DNA of 64,000 nucleotides. Origin: Pseudomonas sp. ANT_J12. Its GTDB lineage: Bacteria > Pseudomonadota > Gammaproteobacteria > Pseudomonadales > Pseudomonadaceae. The position numbers and the translations under genes were made by a program. Numbering within the stretch: the stretch's first letter is position 1; each line of letters begins with the position of its first letter. The DNA lies in contig NZ_VOBN01000007.1 of NCBI RefSeq assembly GCF_008370045.1, positions 62,001-126,000 on the forward strand. The letters are read 5' to 3'. Shown in pieces: positions 41,813 to 49,927 of the stretch. A model generated the notes under the pieces. It had not been told where the DNA came from and did no database searches. It saw only the letters and a list, made by a program, of their open reading frames with translations.

Positions 41813-41981
41813 TGGCCCACTACCAATGAGCCTGCGAAAAACAAATCGTGTACAAGTTTTTATATTTAACTGGAACAATCCAATACTTTTTTGAGAACAT
41901 CCCGTTCCCCGACATGACTGCAATGCGTCATGGGGTCGCAGAACGACGTAATTAGTCTAATTTTCACAAGCGCAATTCATC

Positions 41982-42132
41982 ATGTAGTATGCCGCAGCGC
42001 GCACTACATAACGTTGGATCGATGTCTGCCACCGGCATACTCGCAACCCTGAAAGCCCCGTCAGCAAGGCCTCCAAGCCGTTGATTGGACCGAACCCAGC
42101 CGCCCGCAAGGGCATGTACTGGCGGACGGGTT
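41982..42132 (+). promoter_or_regulatory. glcB upstream region with dyad and leader hairpin
   Basis: A dyad ATGTAGT-N14-ACTACAT (41982-42009) and, nearer the gene, a 12-base stem with a 2-base mismatch (42093-42104 with 42121-42132). No known riboswitch class is recognisable. The rest of the 540-base gap holds only the REP pair. Confidence 0.35.
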
Positions 42133-42212
42133 TGTGGTTTAAATGGCCAGAGGCTTCATTGTCAAAATTGAAGAGCTGAAAAGCGAAATAGCTGAGCAGA
42201 GTGAGGCAAGCA

Positions 42213-44390
42213 ATGACTGAACACGTTCAAGTCGGTGGCCTGCAGGTCGCCAAAGTCCTGTTCGACTTCGTGAACAACGAAGCCATTCCCGGTACCGGCC
42301 TCACCGCCGATAAGTTCTGGGCCGGTGCCGACAAGGTCATTCATGACCTGGCGCCGAAGAACAAAGCCCTACTCGCCAAACGCGATGATTTCCAGGCTCG
42401 TATCGACGGCTGGCACCAGGCCCGTGCCGGTCAGGCCCACGACGCCGTGGCTTATAAAGCCTTCTTGCAAGACATCGGTTATCTGCTGCCAGAAGCGGCC
42501 GATTTCCAGGCAACGACGAAAAACGTCGATGACGAAATCGCCCGCATGGCCGGCCCGCAACTCGTGGTGCCGGTGATGAACGCGCGCTTCGCGCTCAACG
42601 CCTCGAACGCCCGCTGGGGTTCGCTGTACGACGCGCTCTACGGCACCGACGCGATCAGCGAAGCGGACGGCGCGGAAAAAGGCAAAGGCTACAACAAGGT
42701 GCGCGGCGACAAGGTCATCGCCTTCGCCCGTGCCTTCCTCGACGAAGCGGCGCCTTTGGCGGCCGGCACTCACGTCGACTCCACCGCCTACAAAATCATC
42801 GACGGCAAACTGGTGGTTACCCTTAAAGGTGGCAGCAACACCGGCCTGCGCAACGATGCCCAGTTGATCGGCTTCCACGGCGAGGCCTCGGCCCCGACCG
42901 CGATCCTGCTGAAGAACAACGGCCTGCATTTCGAAATCCAGGTCGACGCCAGCACCCCGGTCGGCCAGACCGACGCAGCCGGCGTCAAAGACATCCTGAT
43001 GGAAGCCGCGCTGACCACCATCATGGACTGCGAAGACTCCGTCGCCGCCGTCGATGCCGATGACAAAGTGGTGATCTACCGCAACTGGCTCGGCCTGATG
43101 AAGGGCGACCTGTCGGAAGAAGTCTCCAAGGGCGGCAAGACCTTTACCCGCACCATGAACGCCGATCGCACTTACACCGGTGTCGACGGTAAAGAATTGA
43201 GCCTGCACGGTCGTTCACTGTTGTTCGTGCGTAACGTTGGCCACTTGATGACCATCGACGCAATCCTCGACAGCCAGGGCAACGAAGTGCCGGAAGGCAT
43301 TCTCGATGGCTTGGTGACGTCGCTGGCGGCGATCCACAGCCTCAACGGCCACAACTCGCGCAAGAACAGCCGCACGGGCTCGGTCTATATCGTGAAGCCG
43401 AAGATGCACGGCCCGGAAGAAGCGGCGTTCACCAACGAGCTGTTCGGGCGCATCGAAGACGTGCTCGACCTGCCGCGCAACACGCTGAAAGTCGGGATCA
43501 TGGACGAGGAGCGCCGTACCACGGTCAACCTCAAGGCCTGCATCAAGGCCGCCAGCGAGCGCGTGGTGTTCATCAACACCGGTTTCCTCGACCGCACCGG
43601 CGATGAAATCCACACCTCCATGGAAGCCGGCCCGATGGTGCGCAAGGCTGACATGAAAGCCGAGAAGTGGATCGGCGCCTACGAAAACTGGAACGTCGAT
43701 ATCGGCTTGAGCACCGGCCTGCAAGGTCGCGCCCAGATCGGTAAAGGCATGTGGGCCATGCCCGACCTGATGGCGGCGATGCTCGAACAGAAAATCGCTC
43801 ACCCACTGGCCGGCGCCAACACCGCTTGGGTGCCCTCGCCGACCGCCGCTGCGTTGCACGCGCTGCACTACCACAAGGTTGACGTGTTCGCCCGTCAGGC
43901 CGAACTGGCCAAACGTGCCCGCGCTTCGGTGGACGACATCCTGACCATCCCGCTGGCCGTCAATCCGAACTGGACGCCCGAGCAGATCAAGAACGAACTG
44001 GACAACAACGCCCAGGGCATTCTCGGTTATGTGGTGCGCTGGATCGACCAGGGCGTGGGTTGTTCGAAAGTGCCGGACATCAATGACGTCGGCCTGATGG
44101 AAGACCGCGCAACGCTGCGCATTTCCAGCCAGCACATCGCCAACTGGCTGCGTCATGGCATCGTGACTGAAGATCAGGTGATGGAAAGCCTCAAGCGCAT
44201 GGCGCCGGTGGTTGACCGTCAAAACGCCAACGATGCGCTGTACCGTCCGCTGGCACCGAACTTCGACAGCAACATCGCCTTCCAGGCCGCGGTCGAACTG
44301 GTGATCGAAGGCACGAAGCAGCCGAACGGCTATACCGAGCCAGTGCTGCACCGTCGTCGTCGCGAGTTCAAGGCTGCCAATGGCTTGTAA
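42213..44390 (+). CDS. glcB: Malate synthase G
   Basis: Condenses glyoxylate with acetyl-CoA to malate in the glyoxylate shunt, needed on acetate and fatty acids, which fits the beta-oxidation genes nearby. It has 725 residues, the normal G-isoform length. Acidic metal ligands lie in IMDCEDSVAAVD (D272, E274), and GIMDEERRTTVNL, EAGPMVRKADMKAEKW and ANWLRHG are family segments. The ATG at 42213 has GAGG upstream; a GTG at 42201 is less likely. A strong terminator follows the stop. Confidence 0.97.
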   Translation: MTEHVQVGGLQVAKVLFDFVNNEAIPGTGLTADKFWAGADKVIHDLAPKNKALLAKRDDFQARIDGWHQARAGQAHDAVAYKAFLQDIGYLLPEAADFQATTKNVDDEIARMAGPQLVVPVMNARFALNASNARWGSLYDALYGTDAISEADGAEKGKGYNKVRGDKVIAFARAFLDEAAPLAAGTHVDSTAYKIIDGKLVVTLKGGSNTGLRNDAQLIGFHGEASAPTAILLKNNGLHFEIQVDASTPVGQTDAAGVKDILMEAALTTIMDCEDSVAAVDADDKVVIYRNWLGLMKGDLSEEVSKGGKTFTRTMNADRTYTGVDGKELSLHGRSLLFVRNVGHLMTIDAILDSQGNEVPEGILDGLVTSLAAIHSLNGHNSRKNSRTGSVYIVKPKMHGPEEAAFTNELFGRIEDVLDLPRNTLKVGIMDEERRTTVNLKACIKAASERVVFINTGFLDRTGDEIHTSMEAGPMVRKADMKAEKWIGAYENWNVDIGLSTGLQGRAQIGKGMWAMPDLMAAMLEQKIAHPLAGANTAWVPSPTAAALHALHYHKVDVFARQAELAKRARASVDDILTIPLAVNPNWTPEQIKNELDNNAQGILGYVVRWIDQGVGCSKVPDINDVGLMEDRATLRISSQHIANWLRHGIVTEDQVMESLKRMAPVVDRQNANDALYRPLAPNFDSNIAFQAAVELVIEGTKQPNGYTEPVLHRRRREFKAANGL

Positions 44391-44410
44391 CTGAGCGTTG
44401 ATGCCGCACA

Positions 44411-44446
44411 AAAAAAGGCCCTGATCTTTCGATCAGGGCCTTTTTT
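44411..44446 (+). terminator. Intrinsic terminator after glcB
   Basis: Stem GGCCCTGATC (44417-44426), loop TTTC, stem GATCAGGGCC (44431-44440), then TTTTTT; a preceding A run may let it act on both strands. Confidence 0.95.
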
Positions 44447-44465
44447 CATGGGCGAGCGCAATCTC

Positions 44466-44591
44466 CTGTGGCGAGGGAGCTTGCTCCCGCTCGGCTGCGC
44501 AGCAGTCGTAAAACCAGAAAACGAGGTGTGTCAGGAGTGCCGGAATTGGGGCTGCTTCGCAGCCCAGCGGGAGCAAGCTCCCTCGCTACAA
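44466..44591. repeat. Palindromic repeat pair (GCGAGGGAGCTTGCTCCC family)
   Basis: Facing units at 44466-44515 and 44550-44591, with core GAGGGAGCTTGCTCCCGC and the adjoining CGGCTGCGCAGCAG block. Confidence 0.85.
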
Positions 44592-44617
44592 AATGCGCCT
44601 CAATCCTGAAGCCTGTG

Positions 44618-45064
44618 TCAGGGCTCCATCCCCAACTCATGCTTGACCAACACCAGCAACTTGCCGGTATCAATTGGCTTGAGCAGGAAGTCCACCACGC
44701 TCAAATGCATAGCGGCAATCGCGTCTTTCACGTCGGCATCGCCGGAGACGATGATGATCGGCATCGCCGCCCGGACCGATTCACGCACCTGGCGGATCAG
44801 GTCCAGGCCATCCACATGCCCCATCCGCAGATCAGTGATTACCAGGCCAATCGAGGGGGTCGTGTCCAACAGTTTGAGCGCAGACTCGCCACTGGCGGCG
44901 GTCATGCAACGTACGCCATCCAGCGCAAGGATCTCCGATAACAGCTCACGAGCGTCTTTGTCGTCATCAACGATCAACACCCGCTGCGGCGGTAGATCAG
45001 GTTCCAGCATGATCGCACTGAGCGCCTCGCGCTCGGCGTCACTCAAAATATCGTGGTCGGACAT
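44618..45064 (-). CDS. Single-domain response regulator
   Basis: Receiver protein of 148 residues without an output domain beyond a short N-terminal extension. Conserved residues are the acidic pair in VLIVDDDKDAR, the phospho-acceptor D78 in LVITDLRMGHVDG, a Thr/Ser position in IIIVSGDADV and K129 in DFLLKPIDTG. The kinase partner is not in the window. It is divergent from the cNMP/CBS protein at 45324. Confidence 0.88.
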   Translation of the reverse strand: MSDHDILSDAEREALSAIMLEPDLPPQRVLIVDDDKDARELLSEILALDGVRCMTAASGESALKLLDTTPSIGLVITDLRMGHVDGLDLIRQVRESVRAAMPIIIVSGDADVKDAIAAMHLSVVDFLLKPIDTGKLLVLVKHELGMEP

Positions 45065-45323
45065 GGCTTTCTCTACGTTTTCAATTCAATCCCCTAGCAC
45101 AGTGGTCAGACATCGCTAAGCAGAGCTTCAATGTGCACTTCGTCGGATATTTTGCCTAGAGGAAAAATGAGACGTTTTCCCACTATGGGTGTAGGGCATA
45201 TCCCAAATTTAGCCAAAAGCACCGACTACCTAGACTTACGTCCAATGGGCACCCCGCGCACGGGGGCCGACCATGGCTGAACGATCCGACAACAACAATT
45301 CAAAAAAGACTGCGGTAATAGTT

Positions 45324-47258
45324 ATGAGTAAAGCGGATGCCTTCACCCAGGCAGGGAAAACCGCGGTATTGCAGAACATCCAGGGCACTCTGCAATTCCT
45401 CCAGCGCTTCCCGCCCTTCAATCAGATGGAACACGCCCACCTGGCCTACCTGGTGGAGCAATGCCAGCTGCGTTTCTACGGTCCCGGCGAGAGCATCATC
45501 AAGCCTGCCGACGGCCCGGTTGAACACTTCTACATCGTCAAACAGGGCCGGGTCGTCGGGGAACGCCCGCACACGGCCAAGGGCGGCACCGAAACCACCT
45601 TCGAGATCACCACCGGCGAGTGCTTCCCTCTCGCCGCGTTGCTGGGGGAACGGGCGACCCGCACCGAGCACCTCGCCGCCGAAGATACGTTCTGCCTGCA
45701 ACTGAACAAACTGGCCTTCATCAAGCTGTTCGCCCTCTCCAACACGTTCCGCGACTTCGCCCTGCGCGGGGTCAGCAGCCTGCTGGATCAGGTCAACCAG
45801 CAAGTCCAGCAAAAAGCCGTGGAAACCCTCGGCACGCAATATTCCCTGAACACCCGACTCGGCGAACTGGCAATGCGTCACCCGGTGACGTGCAGCCCGA
45901 CTACCCCGCTGCGCGAAGCCGTGACCCTGATGCATGAGCAGCAGGTCGGCAGCATCGTGATCGTCGACGAACACAAGGCGCCGCTGGGGATTTTCACCCT
46001 GCGCGATTTACGCCATGTGGTGGCCCAAGGCACCAACGATTTCAACGAAGTCATCGAACGGCACATGACCCGGGCACCCTTTTTCCTGACCCCGGACCAC
46101 AGCGCCTTCGACGCGGCGATCGCCATGACCGAACGGCACATCGCCCACGTCTGCCTGGTCAAGGAGCAGCGCCTGTGCGGCGTGGTGTCCGAGCGGGATC
46201 TGTTTTCCCTGCAACGGGTCGATCTGGTGCATCTGGCGCGGACCATCCGTAGCGCACAGAAAGTCGACAACCTGGTGGCGATGCGCGGCGAGATCGGCCA
46301 ATTGGTGGAGCGCATGCTCGCCCACGGCGCGTCCTCAACCCAGATCACCCACATCATTACCCTGCTCAACGACCACACCGTGTCTCGCGTAATCGAGTTG
46401 ACCCTCGCCGAGAAAGGCGACCCCGGCATTCCATTCAGTTGGCTGTGCTTCGGCAGCGAAGGCCGCCGCGAGCAGACCCTGCACACCGATCAGGACAACG
46501 GCATTCTGTTCGAAGCCCGGGACGCGGCGCATGCCGCCGAGATTCGCGGCAAGCTGTTGCCCATCGCCCAGCAGATCAACCACAGCCTGGCGCTGTGCGG
46601 CTTTACCCTGTGCAAGGGCAACATCATGGCCGGCAACCCCGAGCTGTGTTTGTCCCGGGCCGAATGGGCGCGGCGCTTTGCGGCGTTCATCCGCGAGGCG
46701 ACGCCGGAGAATCTGTTGGGTTCGAGCATCTACTTCGACTTGCGGGTGGTCTGGGGCGACGAGCAAGGCTGCGAGCAACTGCGTCGAGGGATTCTCGATC
46801 AGGTGGCGGACAACCGTTTGTTCCAGCGGATGATGGCCGAGAATGCGTTGCGCAACCGTCCGCCCGTAGGACGATTCCGCGAGTTCGTGCTGGCGCGCAA
46901 GAATGGCGAGAAAGCCACGCTGGACCTGAAAGTCCAGGGCCTCACGCCTTTCGTCGACGGCGCCCGCTTGCTGGCTCTGGCCAATGGCATCGAAGCCAAC
47001 AACACCCAGGAGCGCTTCCGGCAACTGGTGGAAAAAGAAGTCATCGATCGGCTGGACGGCGCAGCGTACGAAGAGGCCTATCACTTCATTCAGCAAACCC
47101 GCATGCAGCAACATCAGCTACAGACCCGGGAGAACTTGCCCTACTCCAACCGCGTCGATCCCGACAGCCTCAATCATCTGGACCGCCGTATCCTGCGTGA
47201 ATCCCTGCGCCAGGCCCAACGCCTGCAAAGCAGCCTGACGTTGCGGTATCAGCTATGA
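45324..47258 (+). CDS. cNMP-binding/CBS/DUF294 nucleotidyltransferase-like protein
   Basis: Signal-transduction protein of 644 residues. Order of domains: cyclic-nucleotide-binding (~15-130), two CBS domains (~155-275), a DUF294 nucleotidyltransferase-like domain (FGSEGRREQTLHTDQDNGIL near residue 375) and a C-terminal DUF294_C domain. It resembles E. coli GlnD-like uridylyltransferase regulators in the middle domain. I prefer ATG 45324 because homologs, from memory, begin MSKADAFTQAGK; an in-frame ATG at 45273 would add 17 low-complexity residues. AACAACAA at 45291-45298 fits a Hfq/Crc target. It is followed, with a 4-base overlap, by an exonuclease gene. Role unknown. Confidence 0.85.
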   Translation: MSKADAFTQAGKTAVLQNIQGTLQFLQRFPPFNQMEHAHLAYLVEQCQLRFYGPGESIIKPADGPVEHFYIVKQGRVVGERPHTAKGGTETTFEITTGECFPLAALLGERATRTEHLAAEDTFCLQLNKLAFIKLFALSNTFRDFALRGVSSLLDQVNQQVQQKAVETLGTQYSLNTRLGELAMRHPVTCSPTTPLREAVTLMHEQQVGSIVIVDEHKAPLGIFTLRDLRHVVAQGTNDFNEVIERHMTRAPFFLTPDHSAFDAAIAMTERHIAHVCLVKEQRLCGVVSERDLFSLQRVDLVHLARTIRSAQKVDNLVAMRGEIGQLVERMLAHGASSTQITHIITLLNDHTVSRVIELTLAEKGDPGIPFSWLCFGSEGRREQTLHTDQDNGILFEARDAAHAAEIRGKLLPIAQQINHSLALCGFTLCKGNIMAGNPELCLSRAEWARRFAAFIREATPENLLGSSIYFDLRVVWGDEQGCEQLRRGILDQVADNRLFQRMMAENALRNRPPVGRFREFVLARKNGEKATLDLKVQGLTPFVDGARLLALANGIEANNTQERFRQLVEKEVIDRLDGAAYEEAYHFIQQTRMQQHQLQTRENLPYSNRVDPDSLNHLDRRILRESLRQAQRLQSSLTLRYQL

Positions 47259-47962
47259 GCCTGTTTTCATGGTTGCGTCCGGCAACCCCGCTGCTGGCCG
47301 AGGACCTGCAACAACGTCTGCAACGCTTGCCGGCCGGCGCTGAGCTACGTGAATGCAGCCTGCGCGAGCAGCGCTGGGTGGTGCTGGACCTGGAAACCAC
47401 CGGGCTGAACCTGAACAAGGATCGGGTGCTGTCCATCGGCGCGGTGGTGATCGAGGACGGGGCGATCGATTTCAGCCAGCAGTTCGAACGCACCCTGCAA
47501 TGCGTTGATATGAAATTGGCGCCGAGCATGTTGATCCACGGCCTGGGCCCGAGCGCGATTGCCGCTGGCAGCGACCCGGCCGAGGCGTTGCTGGAGTTCA
47601 TGGAGTTCCTGGGGGACAGTCCGGTGCTGGCGTTTCATGCGCCGTTCGATCAGCACATGCTTGGGCGGGCGCTGAAAGATCATCTGGGCTACAAGTTGCA
47701 GCATCCGTTTCTGGATGTAGCCGACATCGCCCCGCTGCTCTGCCCCCAGGCGAATATCCGCGAGGCGGGGCTGGATGAGTGGATCGACTGGTTCAAGCTT
47801 GAAGTCTTTGAACGGCATAACGCCAGTGCCGATGCGTTGGCCACGGCGGAACTGGCGCTGATTTTGTTCAGCCGGGCGCGGCAGCAGCAGATTCATAGCC
47901 CGTTGAATCTGCAGCAGCGGATCAGCCAGTGGAAGCGGCGGCAGCGGGCGCCATCGTTCTGA
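47255..47962 (+). CDS. 3'-5' exonuclease, DnaQ/PolC epsilon-like
   Basis: DEDDh exonuclease of 235 residues. ExoI has VVLDLETTGL (D45, E47), ExoII has AFHAPFDQHMLGR and ExoIII has HNASADALATAELAL with the His-Asp pair. It is not the polymerase III epsilon subunit, which is encoded elsewhere in pseudomonads, but a paralogue. The ATGA overlap with the upstream cNMP/CBS gene implies that the two act together. This gene pair is conserved in pseudomonads. Confidence 0.88.
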   Translation: MSLFSWLRPATPLLAEDLQQRLQRLPAGAELRECSLREQRWVVLDLETTGLNLNKDRVLSIGAVVIEDGAIDFSQQFERTLQCVDMKLAPSMLIHGLGPSAIAAGSDPAEALLEFMEFLGDSPVLAFHAPFDQHMLGRALKDHLGYKLQHPFLDVADIAPLLCPQANIREAGLDEWIDWFKLEVFERHNASADALATAELALILFSRARQQQIHSPLNLQQRISQWKRRQRAPSF

Positions 47963-47987
47963 ATCGGCGGCGTCTGTTCTGGCGCCA

Positions 47988-48076
47988 TCGCGGGCAAGCC
48001 TTGCTCCTACGGGTTCGAGTCGGACGCGAAATGGACGACGACACAAAACCTGTAGGAGCAAGGCTTGCCCGCGAAG
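47988..48076. repeat. Inverted REP pair
   Basis: Facing REP units (variant AAGCCTTGCTCC) between the exonuclease gene and the iron-signalling sigma factor gene. Confidence 0.9.
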
Positions 48077-48160
48077 AACGATAACGCGGTCTAACTGAAT
48101 GCCCCGCTGCGGTCTCCCGACCAGCGTTAATTGCTTACGTCCCCCGCCTCTGCCACAATC

Positions 48161-48179
48161 GCGAACAATTCTCGTTAGT
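48161..48179. promoter_or_regulatory. Candidate Fur box before the FecI-type gene
   Basis: The minus-strand 19-mer at 48161-48179, centred on CGAGAATTG, matches 12 of 19 positions of the Fur consensus GATAATGAGAATCATTATC. Iron control of FecI genes by Fur is the rule in pseudomonads. Confidence 0.45.
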
Positions 48180-48205
48180 TAACACTTCCCAATCGGTGAT
48201 GCTAC

Positions 48206-48724
48206 GTGTCGTCAGTCCAAGGCCCCCACAGTGAGCTCGTTGGTGCGTTATATCGCGACCATCGCGGTTGGCTATTGGCCTGGCTGCGCCGCAATGTGGC
48301 CTGCCCGCAACGGGCCGAGGACCTGAGCCAGGACACCTTTGTCCGCCTGCTCGGTCGTGACGAACTCAAGGAACCGCGCGAACCCCGGGCGTTCCTGGTG
48401 GCCATCGCCAAGGGCCTGTTGTTCGACTATTTCCGTCGCGCCGCACTGGAACAGGCCTACCTCACCGAGTTGATGCTCATCCCCGAGGGCGAACAGCCGT
48501 CGGTGGAAGAGCAGCAAATGATCCTCGAAGACCTCAAGGCCATCGACCGCTTGCTCGGCAAACTGTCGAGCAAGGCCCGGGCCGCCTTCCTTTATAACCG
48601 CCTCGATGGCCTGACCCACGCCGAAATCGCCGAGAAACTCGGGGTCTCGGTGCCTCGTGTGCGGCAGTACCTGGCCCAGGGCATTCGCCAGTGCTACATC
48701 GCGCTGTACGGTGAGCCGGTATGA
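48206..48724 (+). CDS. ECF sigma factor, FecI-like (iron starvation)
   Basis: Extracytoplasmic-function sigma factor of 172 residues. Region 2 (AEDLSQDTFVRLLGRDEL, AFLVAIAKGLLFDYFRRAAL) and region 4 (LTHAEIAEKLGVSVPRVRQY) are intact. The start is GTG 48206. Its stop overlaps the downstream fecR by 4 bases. With FecR and the TonB receptor it forms a cell-surface signalling system that switches on receptor synthesis when the cognate siderophore is present. A candidate Fur box lies ~30 bases upstream. Confidence 0.92.
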   Translation: MSSVQGPHSELVGALYRDHRGWLLAWLRRNVACPQRAEDLSQDTFVRLLGRDELKEPREPRAFLVAIAKGLLFDYFRRAALEQAYLTELMLIPEGEQPSVEEQQMILEDLKAIDRLLGKLSSKARAAFLYNRLDGLTHAEIAEKLGVSVPRVRQYLAQGIRQCYIALYGEPV

Positions 48725-49692
48725 GCCCGGTCAGCTCCAAACCGGTGTCGGCCCAGGTGCTGGATGCGGCGATTGCCTGGCAGCTGTCCCTGGATTCCAG
48801 CAGCCCGATCGAGCGCGAAGAGTTCGCCAAATGGCACGCCGCCCACGAAGAACACGCCCGCGCCTGGCGCCAACTGGGCATGCTCGACCAGCGCTTCAGC
48901 GTCGCCAGCGGCCCGGCCCGCACCGCGTTGCTGCAATCGCGCGAAAGCATTCGGCGGCGGGTGCGCAAGCTCGGTAGCGGTTTGGCCAGCGTTATCGCGG
49001 TGATCGGTTTGGCGCTATTCGCCGGTGATCGCTACCTGCCTGTCGACTATTGGCTCGCCGACCAGCGCACCGCCACTGGCGAGCAGCGCACCCTGCGCCT
49101 GGCTGACGGCACGGTGATCAACCTCAACACCCACAGCGCCGTGGATGTGCGCTTCGATGAGAAGCAGCGGCGGATCATCCTTCAGGAAGGCGAGATCCTC
49201 GTCGAAACCGGCCACGGCGATGCCCGGCCGTTTATCGTTGAAACCCGCGAAGGCAGCATGCGCGCCTTGGGCACGCGGTTCCTGGTCAAGCGCGAAGAAG
49301 CAGGCACGCGGTTGAGCGTGTTGAAGTCGGCAGTGGCGGCGCATCCCGAGTCGAGCCCCGAAGAACAGATTTTGCGCGAAGGCCAGCAGGTGTTGATGCG
49401 CAGCAATGGCCTGGGCCCGATTGCCGCGCTCACCCTCGGCGCCGACGCCTGGACCCGGGGCATGCTGGTCGTCGACAACGCGCGCCTGGAAGACCTGGTG
49501 CATGAACTCGGCCGCTACCGCCATGGGCATCTGGGCGTGGCGCCGGAGATTGCCGATTTGCGCATCACCGGCAGCTTCCCGTTGCACGACATCGACAAGG
49601 CGTTGAGCGCGTTGTTGCCGACCTTGCCGGTGCAGATTGAACAGCACACGGCGTGGTGGGTGACGGTGGCGAAGGCTGACGTTAAGCCCTGA
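48721..49692 (+). CDS. FecR-type anti-sigma/sigma regulator
   Basis: Inner-membrane protein of 323 residues. The cytoplasmic N-terminal domain (DUF4880; AWQLSLDSSSPIEREEFAKW) binds the FecI-type sigma. One transmembrane helix lies at ~82-100, followed by the periplasmic FecR domain (TATGEQRTLRLADGTVINL, then NTHSAVDVRFD) and a C-terminal STN-like segment (LRITGSFPLHDIDKALSALL) that contacts the receptor. The gene is coupled to the sigma gene and followed by a REP pair before the receptor. Confidence 0.93.
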   Translation: MSPVSSKPVSAQVLDAAIAWQLSLDSSSPIEREEFAKWHAAHEEHARAWRQLGMLDQRFSVASGPARTALLQSRESIRRRVRKLGSGLASVIAVIGLALFAGDRYLPVDYWLADQRTATGEQRTLRLADGTVINLNTHSAVDVRFDEKQRRIILQEGEILVETGHGDARPFIVETREGSMRALGTRFLVKREEAGTRLSVLKSAVAAHPESSPEEQILREGQQVLMRSNGLGPIAALTLGADAWTRGMLVVDNARLEDLVHELGRYRHGHLGVAPEIADLRITGSFPLHDIDKALSALLPTLPVQIEQHTAWWVTVAKADVKP

Positions 49693-49716
49693 GATTTTTG
49701 GCGTCTGATCTGACGC

Positions 49717-49809
49717 CTTCGCGGGCAAGCCTCGCTCCTACAGGGGTTGTGTCGTTCGCAGTATTACCGGTCGACACAAAACCTGTAGGAGCGAGGCTTG
49801 CCCGCGAAG
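49717..49809. repeat. Inverted REP pair
   Basis: Facing REP units between the fecR-type gene and the TonB receptor; they separate the regulatory pair from the receptor gene, which should have its own sigma-dependent promoter. Confidence 0.9.
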
Positions 49810-49927
49810 AGGCCAGCAGCCACACCAAAAATCCTGAATCGAAATAATTTTCATCCACCCCTATCACTTTTGCATTCTCGTCCGGCACCTAGGCAATTGA
49901 GAAATATTTCCATTCAGGAGCCGCTCT

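Noticed and set aside
42093..42132. Glycine or other known riboswitch before glcB
   Set aside because: Only a single hairpin is visible. The conserved cores of known riboswitch classes are absent.
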